A stretch of 64,000 nt of DNA from Ramlibacter aurantiacus (GTDB taxonomy: Bacteria > Pseudomonadota > Gammaproteobacteria > Burkholderiales > Burkholderiaceae_C), in the NCBI RefSeq assembly GCF_016722895.1, contig NZ_JAEQNA010000001.1:620001-684000 (forward strand). Reading direction: 5' to 3'. The position numbers and the translations under genes are program-made. The notes under the pieces are model-generated. The model worked only from the letters and a program-made list of their open reading frames with translations, did no database searches and had not been told where the DNA came from. Below are positions 52,998 to 62,387 of the stretch, piece by piece. Position 1 is the first letter of the stretch. The number at the start of each line of letters is the position of its first letter.

Positions 52998-53438
52998 TCA
53001 GTCCAGGCGCAGCTCCTGCTCGAGCTGGTCGAGCGCGGCGAACAGGCGCTCGGTGTCGCGCTTGGGCAGGCGTTCCAGCAGGGCATCCTGCAGTTGGCTC
53101 ACCTGCTGCGCGATGCGGGCGTTGCGCGTGCGGCCCGACGCCGTGGGCAGCAGGTCGATGGTTCGCCCGTCGGCCGCGCTCACGCGGCGCGTGATCAGCT
53201 TCTTTTCGACCAGCGACTTCACCGCGCGCGAGATCGCCGATTTGTCCAGCGTCACCCAACGCTCCACCTCCGAGGCCGCCAGCGGCGCGAACTCGCACAC
53301 GACGCTGAGCACCTTCCACTGGTGCGTGGTCAGACCCTCTGCGCCATAGGCCTCGGCGATGCGGCGGCCGATGAGGAAGTGCAGCATCGACAACCGGTAC
53401 GACAGGTTGTGATGGAAGGCGTGTTCGGGTGCGGGCAT
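52998..53438 (-). CDS. MarR family transcriptional regulator
   Basis: The 146-aa winged-helix protein has a dimerisation helix (MLHFLIGRRIAEAYG), then LTTHQWKVLSVVCEFAPLAASEVERWVTLDKSAISRAVKSLVEKKLI (recognition helix) and the wing RRVSAADGRTIDLLPTASGR. It converges on the receptor gene with a 43-base gap. The palindrome at 51833-51853 has the size of a MarR site, so this protein is the likely regulator of the Rieske and receptor promoters. An aromatic acid as effector is a guess from family behaviour. Confidence 0.9.
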   Translation of the reverse strand: MPAPEHAFHHNLSYRLSMLHFLIGRRIAEAYGAEGLTTHQWKVLSVVCEFAPLAASEVERWVTLDKSAISRAVKSLVEKKLITRRVSAADGRTIDLLPTASGRTRNARIAQQVSQLQDALLERLPKRDTERLFAALDQLEQELRLD

Positions 53439-53524
53439 GCGGAGACGAAGAACCGTGGCGCGGCGATTCTAGGTTCGCCCACGCCCCTGCTGGCGCGGCA
53501 CGTCAAGGCGCGCGTCGCCAGCCC

Positions 53525-53812
53525 CTAATCCGATCCGCCGCGCTCGGCCGCCGCCCGGTCGGCGTCCGCTCCGGGGCTGCCGGTCTGCCCCTGGGGGGCC
53601 ATGGCTTCGGCGGCCTCGTGCGCAACGATGTGGCCGCTGGTCCCGACGGCATCGGCGGTCACCTCCGGCAACGCCGGCTCGGGGCCGCTGTCGTGCGAAT
53701 TGCCCGCGCGGCCGTGCTGCTGCTCGATGTCGCTGGCGCGCGCCACCTCGGCTTCTTCCTTCGTCGTGCCCGAAGGCCTCTCCTGGGCCGGGTCGCGATG
53801 GGTCGGGGTCAT
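53525..53812 (-). CDS. Small hydrophilic, probably disordered protein
   Basis: This 95-aa protein is rich in Ala, Glu, Gly, Asp and Pro, with no Cys, no hydrophobic span and no signal. It begins MTPTHRDPAQERPSGTTKEE and ends AAAERGGSD. An AGGAG seven bases before the ATG supports it being translated. Composition suggests an intrinsically disordered stress-type protein, but I do not recognise it. It lies between the marR gene and the enolase-superfamily operon. Confidence 0.55.
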   Translation of the reverse strand: MTPTHRDPAQERPSGTTKEEAEVARASDIEQQHGRAGNSHDSGPEPALPEVTADAVGTSGHIVAHEAAEAMAPQGQTGSPGADADRAAAERGGSD

Positions 53813-54076
53813 GCGGGATCTCCTGGATCCTCGCAGTCTCGGTCGCAGCCGGGGTCGCGGGTGTAGGAATCGGCCCGCCATGCTTGCCAGCCCTGGTGCA
53901 CCCCAGCCGCATCGCGCACGACCGCCGGATGTCCATGCACCCCCCACGGCACGCCCGTTGGAATCCGCGCGCGGCCATCGCCGGCCTGGGACTACAAGAC
54001 CCCCTCGCAACGGGAGCCGAACATGTCCTGGCGAGTGCATCGGCGGCAAGCTCGTGCACCTCCATCCAGGAAGCCC
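53813..54076. other. Intergenic region upstream of the enolase-superfamily operon
   Basis: These 264 bases lie between divergent genes and should hold the promoters of the small hydrophilic protein and the MR/MLE operon. No convincing palindrome, -35/-10 pair or conserved frame was seen. Confidence 0.4.
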
Positions 54077-55186
54077 ATGACCACGACCAGCTCATGCGCG
54101 GCCCCGATCGAGGCGGTCCGCGCCCTCGCCTGCCGGGTGCCGACCGACCAGCCCGAGTCGGACGGCACGCTCGCGTGGGATTCGACCACCCTGGTGCTGG
54201 TGCGCGTCAGCGCCGCCGGGCACGAAGGCCTGGGCTACACCTACGCCGACACCTCGGCCGTGACGCTGGTACATGACACGCTGGCGCCGCTGCTGACAGG
54301 CGCCGACGCCCTGCAGACCGCCGCCCGCTGGAGCCACATGCAGGCTGCGGTGCGCAACCTCGGCCAGCGCGGCATCGCGGCAATGGCCATCTCCGCCGTC
54401 GACTCGGCCTTGTGGGACTTGAAGGGAAAACTCCTGGGCCAGCCGCTGGTCCACCTGCTCGGCGGCGCGGCGCGCGAAGCCATCCCGGCCTATGGCAGCG
54501 GTGGCTTCACCAGCTATGACACGGCCACCCTGCAACGGCAGCTCGCCGACTGGGCGCAGCAAGGCTTGGGAATGGTCAAGATGAAGGTCGGCCGTGAGCC
54601 GCGACGCGACCTGGAACGGGTGCGCGCCGCCCGCGAGGCCATCGGCGATTCCTGCGAGCTGTTCGTCGATGCCAACGGCGCCTACGCCCGCAAGCAGGCG
54701 CTGGACATGGCCGAGCGCTTCGCCGCTTGCGAGGTGCGCTGGTTCGAGGAGCCTGTCTCTTCCGACGACGTGCAGGGCTTGCGGCTGCTGCGCGACCGGG
54801 CACCTGCCGGCATGGCCATCAGTGCCGGCGAGTACGGCTACGCGCTGCCGCATTTCCGGGGGCTGCTGCAAGCCGGGGCGGTCGACGTGCTGCAGGCCGA
54901 CGCCACCCGCTGCGCGGGCCTGACGGGCTTCCTGAAGGTGGCGGCGCTGTGCGAGGCGTTCGGCCTGCCGCTGTCCAGCCACTGCGCGCCGGCCCTGCAT
55001 GTGGCGGCCTGCTGCTGCGTGCAGCCGGCGGTGCACCTGGAGTGGTTCCACGACCACCAGCGCATCGAGCGCCTGCTGTTCGATGGCGCACCGCAGCCCA
55101 GCGGCGGCATGCTGGCGCCCGACCTGTCCCGCCCGGGGCTGGGCCTCGAATGGCGCGAGGCCGACGCGCGGAGCTACCTCGCATGA
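54077..55186 (+). CDS. Mandelate racemase/muconate-lactonizing enzyme family protein (enolase superfamily)
   Basis: The 369-aa protein has an N-terminal capping domain and a modified TIM barrel. The KxK general-base motif is GMVKMKVG (near residue 178). Metal ligands are the Asp of LFVDANGAY, the Glu of WFEEPVSSDD and the Glu of ISAGEYGYAL. The opposite-side His is in LPLSSHCAPALH. These fit MR-subgroup acid-sugar dehydratases or racemases. An AGGA lies before the ATG. The stop overlaps the start of the FAD/Fe-S gene (ATGA), and the trio forms one operon. The substrate, probably a hydroxy acid, is open. Confidence 0.9.
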   Translation: MTTTSSCAAPIEAVRALACRVPTDQPESDGTLAWDSTTLVLVRVSAAGHEGLGYTYADTSAVTLVHDTLAPLLTGADALQTAARWSHMQAAVRNLGQRGIAAMAISAVDSALWDLKGKLLGQPLVHLLGGAAREAIPAYGSGGFTSYDTATLQRQLADWAQQGLGMVKMKVGREPRRDLERVRAAREAIGDSCELFVDANGAYARKQALDMAERFAACEVRWFEEPVSSDDVQGLRLLRDRAPAGMAISAGEYGYALPHFRGLLQAGAVDVLQADATRCAGLTGFLKVAALCEAFGLPLSSHCAPALHVAACCCVQPAVHLEWFHDHQRIERLLFDGAPQPSGGMLAPDLSRPGLGLEWREADARSYLA

Positions 55187-58095
55187 CCGCCACCCCCACC
55201 CGGGCCCCGCAGGTCGACGCGATGGCGCTGGCGCGCGCGCTGCGCGAACGCATCGCCGGCGAGGTGCGCTTCGACGATGGCAGCCGCGCCCTGTACGCCA
55301 CCGACGCCTCCAATTACCGCCAGGTGCCCATCGGCGTGGTGATCCCCCGCACGGTCGACGATGTCATCGCGACGGTCGACCTGTGCCGCCAGTACCGCGC
55401 CCCCATCCTCTCGCGCGGCGGCGGCACCAGCCTGTGCGGGCAGTGCTGCAACGTCGCCGTGGTGATCGACTTCTCCAAGTACCTGAACCAGGTGCTGGAG
55501 ATCGATGCGGAAGGCGCGACCGCCCGGGTGCAGCCCGGCGTGGTGCTCGACGACCTGCGCCGCCAGGCCGCGCAGGTGGGGCTGACCTTCGCGCCGGACC
55601 CCGCCACCCACAACCACAACACGCTCGGCGGCATGCTGGGCAACAACTCCTGCGGACCGCACTCGGTGATGGGCGGCGAGACCGTCCACAACGTGATCGA
55701 GCTGGACATCCTCACCTCGGACGGGATTCGCATGACGGTCGGTGCCACCGACGAGGACAGCTGGCGCCGCATCCAGGCCGAGGGCGGCCGCAAGGCCGAG
55801 ATCTACCGCCGCCTGCGTGAGCTGGTGGAGCGGCACGGCGAGGAGATCCGCGCCCGCTTTCCGCCCATTCCCCGCCGCGTCTCCGGCTTCAACCTGCCGC
55901 GGCTGCTGCCGGAGAACGGCTTCGACCTGGCCAAGGCGCTGGTGGGCACCGAAGGCACTTGCGTGGTGGTGCTGGAGGCCAGGCTGCGCCTCCTGCCCAA
56001 CCCGCGCGAGCGGGTCCTGCTGGTGCTGGGCTACGACAGCGTGTACGAGGCCGGCGACCACGTGCCCGAGGTGATGCGCGCGGGCCCGATCGCGCTGGAA
56101 GGCGTGGACGACCGGCTGGTGCACGACATGACCGCCATGGACCTGCACCCGCGGGGCGTGCAGTTGCTGCCCGATGGCCATGGGTGGCTGCTGGCGGAGT
56201 TCGGCGGCGACACGGTGGAGGCCGCCTGCGCGGCCGCCCAGCGGCTGATGGACCAGCTGCGCTCGGCCGAGCGGCCACCGGCCATGAAACTGGTGCAGGA
56301 CCCCCAGGTGCAGGCCGTGCTGTGGAAGGTGCGCGAGTCGGGCCTGGGCGCCACCGCCCACGTGCCCAACGCCCCCATCACCTGGGAAGGCTGGGAAGAC
56401 GCCTCCGTGCCGCCCGAGCGGCTGGGGGAGTACCTGCGCAAGCTGCGTGCGCTGTTCGACCGCTACGGCTACGGCTGCGACCTGTACGGCCACTTCGGCC
56501 AGGGCTGCGTGCACACGCGCATCGACTTCGACCTGGTCACCGCCCCGGGCATCGCCAAGTTCCGCCGCTTCATCCACGAGGCGGCCGAACAGGTCACCGC
56601 CGTGGGTGGATCGATCTCGGGCGAGCATGGCGACGGCCAGTCCAAGGCCGAACTGCTGGAGATCATGTACGGCCCCCGGCTGGTCCAGGCCTTCGAGGAC
56701 TTCAAGGACATCTGGGATCCGCTGGGGCTGATGAACCCGGGCAAGGTGGTGAGGCCCTATCGCGCCGACGAGAACCTGCGACTGGGCACCAGCTACGACC
56801 CGCCGCCGGTGGAGACGGTGATGCACTTCGCCGGCGACGCCTCGGACTTCGGCCGCACCATGCTGCGCTGCGTGGGCGTGGGCGAATGCCGCAAGCACGA
56901 CGGCACCATGTGCCCCAGCTACAAGGCCACCGGCGAGGAGATGCACGCCACGCGCGGCCGGGCGCGGCTGCTGTTCGAGATGCTCAACGGCAACCGGACC
57001 GAGGGCGTGCTGCGCCAGGGCTGGCAGGAGCCGGCCGTCAAGGAGGCGCTGGACCTGTGCCTGTCTTGCAAGGGCTGCAAGAAGGAGTGCCCGGTGAAGG
57101 TGGACATGGCCTCGTACAAGGCCGAGTTCCTGTTCCACTACTTCCGCAAGCACCGGCGGCCGCTCGCCGCGCACGTCTTCGGCCACATCGACCGCTGGGC
57201 CCGCTGGGCCTCGGTGGCCCCGGGGCTGGCCAATGCGCTCATGCAGTCGCCGCCGCTGGCCCGCCTGGCACAGCGCGTGATCGGCATCGCGCCGCAGCGG
57301 CGCCTGCCGGCATTCGCCCGCCAGACCTTCCGGGCCGGGTTCCGCCCACGCGCGGCGAAAGCGCCCCGGGGCGATGTGCTGCTGTGGCCGGACACCTTCA
57401 ACAACCACTTCCATCCACAGGTCGCGCACGCGGCGGCGCGGGTGCTGGAACACGCCGGCTACCGGGTGCGGATTCCCGGGCAGCCACTGTGCTGCGGCCG
57501 CCCGCTCTACGAGTTCGGCATGCTCGATGCGGCCCGCGCCCACCTGCAGCGCACGGTCGACGCGCTGGACGCCGACCTGCGCGCCGGCACGCCGGTGGTG
57601 GTGCTGGAGCCGGCGTGCCTGTCGGTGTTCAAGGAGGAACTGCCGATGATGCTGCCGGGGCAGCAGCAGGCGCACCGGCTTCGCGCGCAGAGTTTCCTGC
57701 TGGCCGACCTGCTGCAGCCGCACCTCGAGGCGCTCGACCTCGCCCCGCTGGGCCGGCCGGCGCTGGTGCACGCGCACTGCCACGCCAAGACCGTGCTCGA
57801 CTTCGCCAGCAGCGGCAAGCTGATGTCGGCGATCGGGCTGGACGTGCACATGCCCGACACGGGCTGCTGCGGCATGGCCGGCTCCTTCGGCTTCGAGGAG
57901 CGCAAGTACGACGTGTCCATCGCCTGCGCCGAGCGCCGGCTGCTGCCGGCCGTTCGCGACACCGCGCCGGACCATCTGCTGATCGCCGATGGCTTCAGTT
58001 GCCGCGAGCAGATCGTCCAATGCACCGGCCGCGACGTGCAGCACCTGGCCGAGGTGCTGCTGCGCGCCCTACCCGACCAAGGAGAGTCCCCATGA
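55183..58095 (+). CDS. FAD-linked oxidase with C-terminal Fe-S domain (YdiJ/GlcD-GlcF fusion type)
   Basis: The 970-aa protein has a PCMH-type FAD domain at residues 15-250 (VIPRTVDDVIATV, LSRGGGTSLCGQ, LGGMLGNNSCGPHSVMGG). A FAD-oxidase C domain follows with YGHFGQGCVHTRIDF and SGEHGDGQSK. Next comes a ferredoxin-like 4Fe-4S region with CVGVGECRKHDGTMCPSY and CLSCKGCKKECPVK. Two CCG cysteine-rich domains close it (LCCGRPLYEFG, MPDTGCCGMAGSFG). It is the architecture of YdiJ-like D-2-hydroxy-acid dehydrogenases, passing electrons to the quinone pool. Its ATG overlaps the enolase-family stop; its stop overlaps the next gene. Together they suggest oxidation of a D-2-hydroxy acid. Confidence 0.92.
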   Translation: MTATPTRAPQVDAMALARALRERIAGEVRFDDGSRALYATDASNYRQVPIGVVIPRTVDDVIATVDLCRQYRAPILSRGGGTSLCGQCCNVAVVIDFSKYLNQVLEIDAEGATARVQPGVVLDDLRRQAAQVGLTFAPDPATHNHNTLGGMLGNNSCGPHSVMGGETVHNVIELDILTSDGIRMTVGATDEDSWRRIQAEGGRKAEIYRRLRELVERHGEEIRARFPPIPRRVSGFNLPRLLPENGFDLAKALVGTEGTCVVVLEARLRLLPNPRERVLLVLGYDSVYEAGDHVPEVMRAGPIALEGVDDRLVHDMTAMDLHPRGVQLLPDGHGWLLAEFGGDTVEAACAAAQRLMDQLRSAERPPAMKLVQDPQVQAVLWKVRESGLGATAHVPNAPITWEGWEDASVPPERLGEYLRKLRALFDRYGYGCDLYGHFGQGCVHTRIDFDLVTAPGIAKFRRFIHEAAEQVTAVGGSISGEHGDGQSKAELLEIMYGPRLVQAFEDFKDIWDPLGLMNPGKVVRPYRADENLRLGTSYDPPPVETVMHFAGDASDFGRTMLRCVGVGECRKHDGTMCPSYKATGEEMHATRGRARLLFEMLNGNRTEGVLRQGWQEPAVKEALDLCLSCKGCKKECPVKVDMASYKAEFLFHYFRKHRRPLAAHVFGHIDRWARWASVAPGLANALMQSPPLARLAQRVIGIAPQRRLPAFARQTFRAGFRPRAAKAPRGDVLLWPDTFNNHFHPQVAHAAARVLEHAGYRVRIPGQPLCCGRPLYEFGMLDAARAHLQRTVDALDADLRAGTPVVVLEPACLSVFKEELPMMLPGQQQAHRLRAQSFLLADLLQPHLEALDLAPLGRPALVHAHCHAKTVLDFASSGKLMSAIGLDVHMPDTGCCGMAGSFGFEERKYDVSIACAERRLLPAVRDTAPDHLLIADGFSCREQIVQCTGRDVQHLAEVLLRALPDQGESP

Positions 58096-58529
58096 AATCC
58101 AAAGTGCTGAACCAAGGTCCCGAGCGAACCATCGCGCTGATCTTCGACAAGGGCGACGAGGTCATCTCGACGCTGCAACGCTTCGCCAGGGAGCACAGCC
58201 TGACCGCCAGCCGCTTCAGCGCCATCGGCGCGCTGGAGCGGGCCGTGCTCGGCTACTTCGACTGGGAGCGCAAGGACTACGACCGGCTGCCGGTCGATGA
58301 CCAGGTGGAGGTGTTGTCCCTCAACGGCGACATCGCGCTGGATGGCAGCGAACCCAAGGTCCACGCCCACGCGGTGCTCGGCCGCCGCGACGGCAGCTGC
58401 GTCGGCGGCCATGTGCTGGAAGCTTTCGTGCGCCCCACGCTCGAAGTGCTGCTGATCGAATCGCCCGGCTACCTGCGCAAGACCTGCGACCGCGACAGCG
58501 GGCTGGCACTGATCGACCTCTCGGCCTGA
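58092..58529 (+). CDS. PPC/DUF296 domain protein
   Basis: The 145-aa single-domain protein belongs to the plants-and-prokaryotes-conserved fold. It has the conserved FDKGDEVISTLQRFAREHSLTASRFSAIGALERAVLGYFD start, and KVHAHAVLGRRDGSCVGGHVLEAFVRPTLEVLL, where the H-x-H and second H could bind metal. The bacterial role is not known; some relatives act as regulators or metal-binding proteins. It is the last gene of the enolase-YdiJ operon. An AGGAGAG lies before the ATG. Confidence 0.85.
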   Translation: MKSKVLNQGPERTIALIFDKGDEVISTLQRFAREHSLTASRFSAIGALERAVLGYFDWERKDYDRLPVDDQVEVLSLNGDIALDGSEPKVHAHAVLGRRDGSCVGGHVLEAFVRPTLEVLLIESPGYLRKTCDRDSGLALIDLSA

Positions 58530-58557
58530 GGCGTGGGCGGCGGCGCGGGCTGCCGCG

Positions 58558-59373
58558 TCAGGACAGACAGGTTTGCGGCTGGTCGCACCGCTGCTGCGCC
58601 CGGCGCTGGCGACAGGCCTCGGCGAAGCCCTGCATGATCCGTCCGTACGCCGGGTGCCAGCGCCAGCCCCACTCGGGGTGGAACTGGAAGCCCCAGGCGA
58701 AGCCGTCGTGACCACCGAAGCGGAAAGCCTCGACCAGGCCGTCGTCCGCGTGGGCTTCGGCCACCAGCCCCTCGCCCAGGCGGTCCACGCCCTGCGAATG
58801 GAGCGAGCTGACCGGGAACCGCCGCATGCCCACCAGCCGCTCGAGTGCGCCGCCGGGCGCCACGGTCACGAAGTGGCGTTCCAGGTACTGCTGCGCCACC
58901 GACTCCTCGGCGTCTTCCCAGTGCCGCACGCCGTCGGTGCGCGCACGCAGGTCCTGGTGCAGGGTGCCGCCGCAGGCGACGTTGAACTCGTGCGAACCGC
59001 GGCAAAAGCCGATCAGGGGCACCTGCTGCCGCAGCGCCAGGCGCACCAGCGGCAGGCTCACCGCATCGCGTTCCAGGTCGTAGGTGCCATCGGTGACCTG
59101 CTGCGAGCCACCGAAGTGGCTGGGATGGACGTGGGTGGCCGAGCCGCCGAGCAGCACGCCCGAGACCTGCCGCAGCGCGGATTCGAGCTGCGCGGGCGCC
59201 ACCGCCGGAAACGACACCGGCTGCAGCCCCAGGCTGACCAGCGTGCGCCAGCTGGCCTCGTCGACCAGGGTGTAGCGCTGCGGCTTGCCGTGTTCGTTGG
59301 ACAGGATCCTGTGGCTGGCGGCTATCCAGACCCGGGGTGCGGGCTGCAGGACAGGTCTTGACACCGCAGGCAC
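58558..59373 (-). CDS. Class-I glutamine amidotransferase-like hydrolase (peptidase C26/PuuD-like)
   Basis: The product of about 271 aa has the catalytic Cys in LIGFCRGSHEFNVACGG. The His-Glu pair is in GFQFHPEWGWRW, and VWIAASHRILSNEHGK opens the fold. These fit gamma-glutamyl-GABA hydrolase-like proteins. There is no ATG near the conserved start, so translation must begin at a GTG; 59373, 59364 and 59406 are candidates. Convergent with the PPC gene. A function in polyamine or gamma-glutamyl compound breakdown is only a family guess. Confidence 0.8.
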   Translation of the reverse strand: MPAVSRPVLQPAPRVWIAASHRILSNEHGKPQRYTLVDEASWRTLVSLGLQPVSFPAVAPAQLESALRQVSGVLLGGSATHVHPSHFGGSQQVTDGTYDLERDAVSLPLVRLALRQQVPLIGFCRGSHEFNVACGGTLHQDLRARTDGVRHWEDAEESVAQQYLERHFVTVAPGGALERLVGMRRFPVSSLHSQGVDRLGEGLVAEAHADDGLVEAFRFGGHDGFAWGFQFHPEWGWRWHPAYGRIMQGFAEACRQRRAQQRCDQPQTCLS

Positions 59374-59503
59374 CGCAGCGCGGTTCTCTTCAGGAGCGAA
59401 GGTCACTTGGGGGTCCGGCAGCAGAACACTCCAGGAGCATCGCCAGTCGCGAGACCGAAGTACGTAGGACGGACCTGAAAATCCTTGCAGCGGCCGCGCG
59501 GCG

Positions 59504-59851
59504 TCACAGGCAGGGCGGCAGCGCCAGCAGCGGGGCCGCCACCAGCAGCGTGGCCAAGGCAGACGCCCCGTACAGGAAGGCGGCCGCCCGGGCCACGAAG
59601 CGTTCGCGCCCGCCTCCCACCCGAGCTGCGGTACCCCAGGCCGCCCGGGTCGCCCAACCCAGCAGCGCGGCGGTGAGCAGCGAGAACGCCAGCAGCGCCA
59701 GGTTGATGGCATTCACTGGCCCGGCGCCCGCCGCCTGCGGCCAGGCCGCGCAGGCCACCGACATGCCGCCGTACACCGCGCCGAACCAGGCCAGCCAGAT
59801 GGTCTGGCCGGCGACGAGGTGCAGCGGATGGTCGAAGCGCGGCAGGCGCAT
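59504..59851 (-). CDS. Small membrane protein in the cytochrome oxidase operon
   Basis: The 115-aa protein has three hydrophobic spans: about residues 15-38, 44-68 and 85-112. It begins MRLPRFDHPLHLVAGQTIWLAWFG. Its start lies one base before the stop of the oxidase subunit I-III fusion gene on the same strand, so it is translationally linked. It could play the part of a small oxidase subunit or assembly factor. No family is recognised. Confidence 0.7.
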   Translation of the reverse strand: MRLPRFDHPLHLVAGQTIWLAWFGAVYGGMSVACAAWPQAAGAGPVNAINLALLAFSLLTAALLGWATRAAWGTAARVGGGRERFVARAAAFLYGASALATLLVAAPLLALPPCL

Positions 59852-59852
59852 C

Positions 59853-62387
59853 TCAGAAGCCCCCGATGACGATCGGCAGCAGCGACATCGCCACCCAGGC
59901 GACGGCACCGGCGGCGGCGGTGAAGATCCACAGCATGAGGACCACGCCCGGCTCGTACGGCGCGTCCACGCTCACGTGTTCCACATGGATCCGCCAGGCC
60001 TGCAACGCGGCGGTGACCGTCGACAGCGCGCCGTGCACCAGCAGGAACCACAGCGTGAAGGCCAGCACCGCATCATGGGCGCTGGCACGCGGCTGCAGCG
60101 GGGCCTGCAGCAGCAGCCAGCCCAGCACGATGCAGCCGGCCAGGCCCAGCCCGCTGGCCAGCAGCAGGCCCCCACGCAGGCCGGCCACATGGCCCTGGCG
60201 AAGTCGCCGCACGGCGCGGCCCATGACGGCGGCACCGAGGGCGAGGCTGCCAGCCGCCCACGCCAGCGGCCAGGTGCCGATGGGCGATCGCGCCGGCGGC
60301 CGCCAGTCTGGCGCGGCGGTCCAGAGGTAGAGCCACGCGAACACCAGCGACGCATACAGCGCCGCGTCCGCCAGCAGGGTCATGCCCATGCCCCACAGGC
60401 CCGGCCCGTCCTGCGTGCGGGTGTGCAGGCGCAGGCCTTCGGGCAGTTCGTCGGCCACGGCCGCCGCCTCGCGCGAGTAGGCGCCGTTCTCCCACGACCA
60501 GCGCAGCAGCACCAGCACGACCAAAGCGGTCAGCCCCAGGGCGACGGGATAGGCCTTGGCCAGCAGGCTGATGCACAGGCCGGCCAGCAGCAGCCCGGCG
60601 AGCAGCGGCAGCCAGGAGTTGCCGGGGAGCACCATCACCTCGCGCGGCTCACCGGTGACGGGGTCGCAGCCCAGCGTCTCGCGCCGGCCATGCGTGGCCT
60701 GGGGCAGCTCGTGGCGGCCCTGCTCGATCGAGCGCGGCAGGTCCGGGTGGTCCCACAGCGGGTGGCGCGTGGGCAGCGACGGCAGGCTGGCGAAGTTGTA
60801 CGAGCGCGGCGGCATGCCACTGGCCCACTCCAGCGTGTCCGCCCGCCAGGGGTTCTCGGGCGCGCGTCGGCCCCAGCGGAAGTGCAGCACCCAGTCCAGC
60901 AGCACCGCGGCCAGCCCGAAGGCCATCACGAAGCCGAACACCGACGACACCAGGTTGGGCAGGTCCCAACCCAGGCCCGTGGGGTAGGTGTAGGCCCGGC
61001 GCGGCATGCCCAGCAGCCCGGTCCAGTGCATCACCAGGAAGGTGCCGTTGAAACCGATGAAGGTCAGCCAGAAGCCCACGTGCCCCAGCCGCTGCGAAGG
61101 CAGCCTGGCGCTGAACAGCGGCATCCAGTAGTACAGGCCCGCGATCAGCGGAAACACCATGCCGCCGACCAGCACGTAGTGCAGGTGCGCCACGACGAAG
61201 TGGGTGTCGTGGACCTGCCAGTCGAAGGGCACGAACGCCACCATCACGCCGGTGAGCCCGCCCAGCACGAAGATCGCCACGAAGCCACCGATCCACAGCA
61301 TGGGCAGCGACCACACCGGCCGGCCGCTCCACAGCGTGGCGAGCCAGGCGAACACCTGGATGCCGGTCGGAATGGCCACCAGCATGCTGGCGACCGCGAA
61401 GAACGACTGCGCCAGCGCCGGGATGCCCACCGCGAACATGTGGTGCACCCACAGGCCGAAGCTGAGGAAGCCGACGGCGATGAGCGAGACCACCACCCAG
61501 CTGTAGCCGACCAGCGGCCGGCCGGCGAACACCGGCACCAGGGTGGAGACGATGCCGGCCGCGGGCAGGAAGATGATGTAGACCTCGGGATGGCCGAACA
61601 GCCAGAACAGGTGCTGCCACAGCAGCGGGTCGCCGCCGCGGGTGGGATCGAAGAAGGCCCATCCGGCGGCGCGCTCCAGCTCCAGCAGGATGGACGCGAG
61701 GATCAGCGGCGGGAAGCCCACGATGATCATCATCGAGCTCACCAGGATCGACCACGCGAAGATGGGCAGGTGCTGCAAGCCCATGCCGTGGGCGCGCGTG
61801 CGCAGGATGGAAACCACCAGGTCGATGGCCGCGGCCATGGTGGAGATCTCCACGAACGTGACGCCCAGCAGCCAGAAGTCGGAATGCACGCCGGGCGAAT
61901 ACACGCTGCTGGACAGCGGCGTGTACATGAACCAGCCGGCATCCGGCGCCAGCCCCAGCAGCAGGCTGAAGCACAGGATGATGCCGCCGAAGAGGTAGCA
62001 CCAGTAGCCGAAGGCCGACAGCCGCGGGAACACCAGGTCGCGTGCGCCCAGCATCTTGGGCAGCAGGTAGCCGGCCAGCCCCTGCAGCACCGGGACCGCG
62101 AACAGGAACATCATCATCGTGCCGTGCATGGTGAAGGCCTGGCTGTAGGCCTCGGCGCCCATGAACCCGTGCGAGGGTCGCGCCAGCTGCGAACGCATCA
62201 GCATGGACAACAGCCCGGCGATGACGAAGAACACGCCGCCGGTGATCATGAAGCGGCGCATGACGATGGTGTGGTTCACCACGGACAGCGCACGCCAGCC
62301 CGTGGGGTTGCCCCACACGGCCTCGAACTCCTCGTGCAGCCTGACCGGATCGCGTGGCGGCCTCTCGCGTGGGTCCGGCCCGGTCAT
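59853..62387 (-). CDS. ctaD: Cytochrome c oxidase subunit I-III fusion (CtaD-CtaE)
   Basis: The 844-aa membrane protein has two parts. Residues 1-540 are a heme-copper oxidase subunit I: low-spin heme His in TMHGTMMMFLF, CuB and cross-linked Tyr in WLFGHPEVYIIFLP, CuB His pair in LWVHHMFAVG, and heme a3/a ligands in DTHFVVAHLHYVL. Residues from about 590 on are subunit III-like, with LPGNSWLPLLAG and VLAFTLWFLLVHGALSTVTAALQAW. Separate genes are more usual. The GHPEVY motif places it in the A-type (aa3/caa3) oxidases. The ATG overlaps the ctaC stop (ATGA). Confidence 0.92.
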   Translation of the reverse strand: MTGPDPRERPPRDPVRLHEEFEAVWGNPTGWRALSVVNHTIVMRRFMITGGVFFVIAGLLSMLMRSQLARPSHGFMGAEAYSQAFTMHGTMMMFLFAVPVLQGLAGYLLPKMLGARDLVFPRLSAFGYWCYLFGGIILCFSLLLGLAPDAGWFMYTPLSSSVYSPGVHSDFWLLGVTFVEISTMAAAIDLVVSILRTRAHGMGLQHLPIFAWSILVSSMMIIVGFPPLILASILLELERAAGWAFFDPTRGGDPLLWQHLFWLFGHPEVYIIFLPAAGIVSTLVPVFAGRPLVGYSWVVVSLIAVGFLSFGLWVHHMFAVGIPALAQSFFAVASMLVAIPTGIQVFAWLATLWSGRPVWSLPMLWIGGFVAIFVLGGLTGVMVAFVPFDWQVHDTHFVVAHLHYVLVGGMVFPLIAGLYYWMPLFSARLPSQRLGHVGFWLTFIGFNGTFLVMHWTGLLGMPRRAYTYPTGLGWDLPNLVSSVFGFVMAFGLAAVLLDWVLHFRWGRRAPENPWRADTLEWASGMPPRSYNFASLPSLPTRHPLWDHPDLPRSIEQGRHELPQATHGRRETLGCDPVTGEPREVMVLPGNSWLPLLAGLLLAGLCISLLAKAYPVALGLTALVVLVLLRWSWENGAYSREAAAVADELPEGLRLHTRTQDGPGLWGMGMTLLADAALYASLVFAWLYLWTAAPDWRPPARSPIGTWPLAWAAGSLALGAAVMGRAVRRLRQGHVAGLRGGLLLASGLGLAGCIVLGWLLLQAPLQPRASAHDAVLAFTLWFLLVHGALSTVTAALQAWRIHVEHVSVDAPYEPGVVLMLWIFTAAAGAVAWVAMSLLPIVIGGF

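Noticed and set aside
54727..55182. Upstream extension of the YdiJ-like frame
   Set aside because: It overlaps the conserved end of the enolase-superfamily gene in another frame. The ATG at 55183, in an ATGA overlap, is the natural start.
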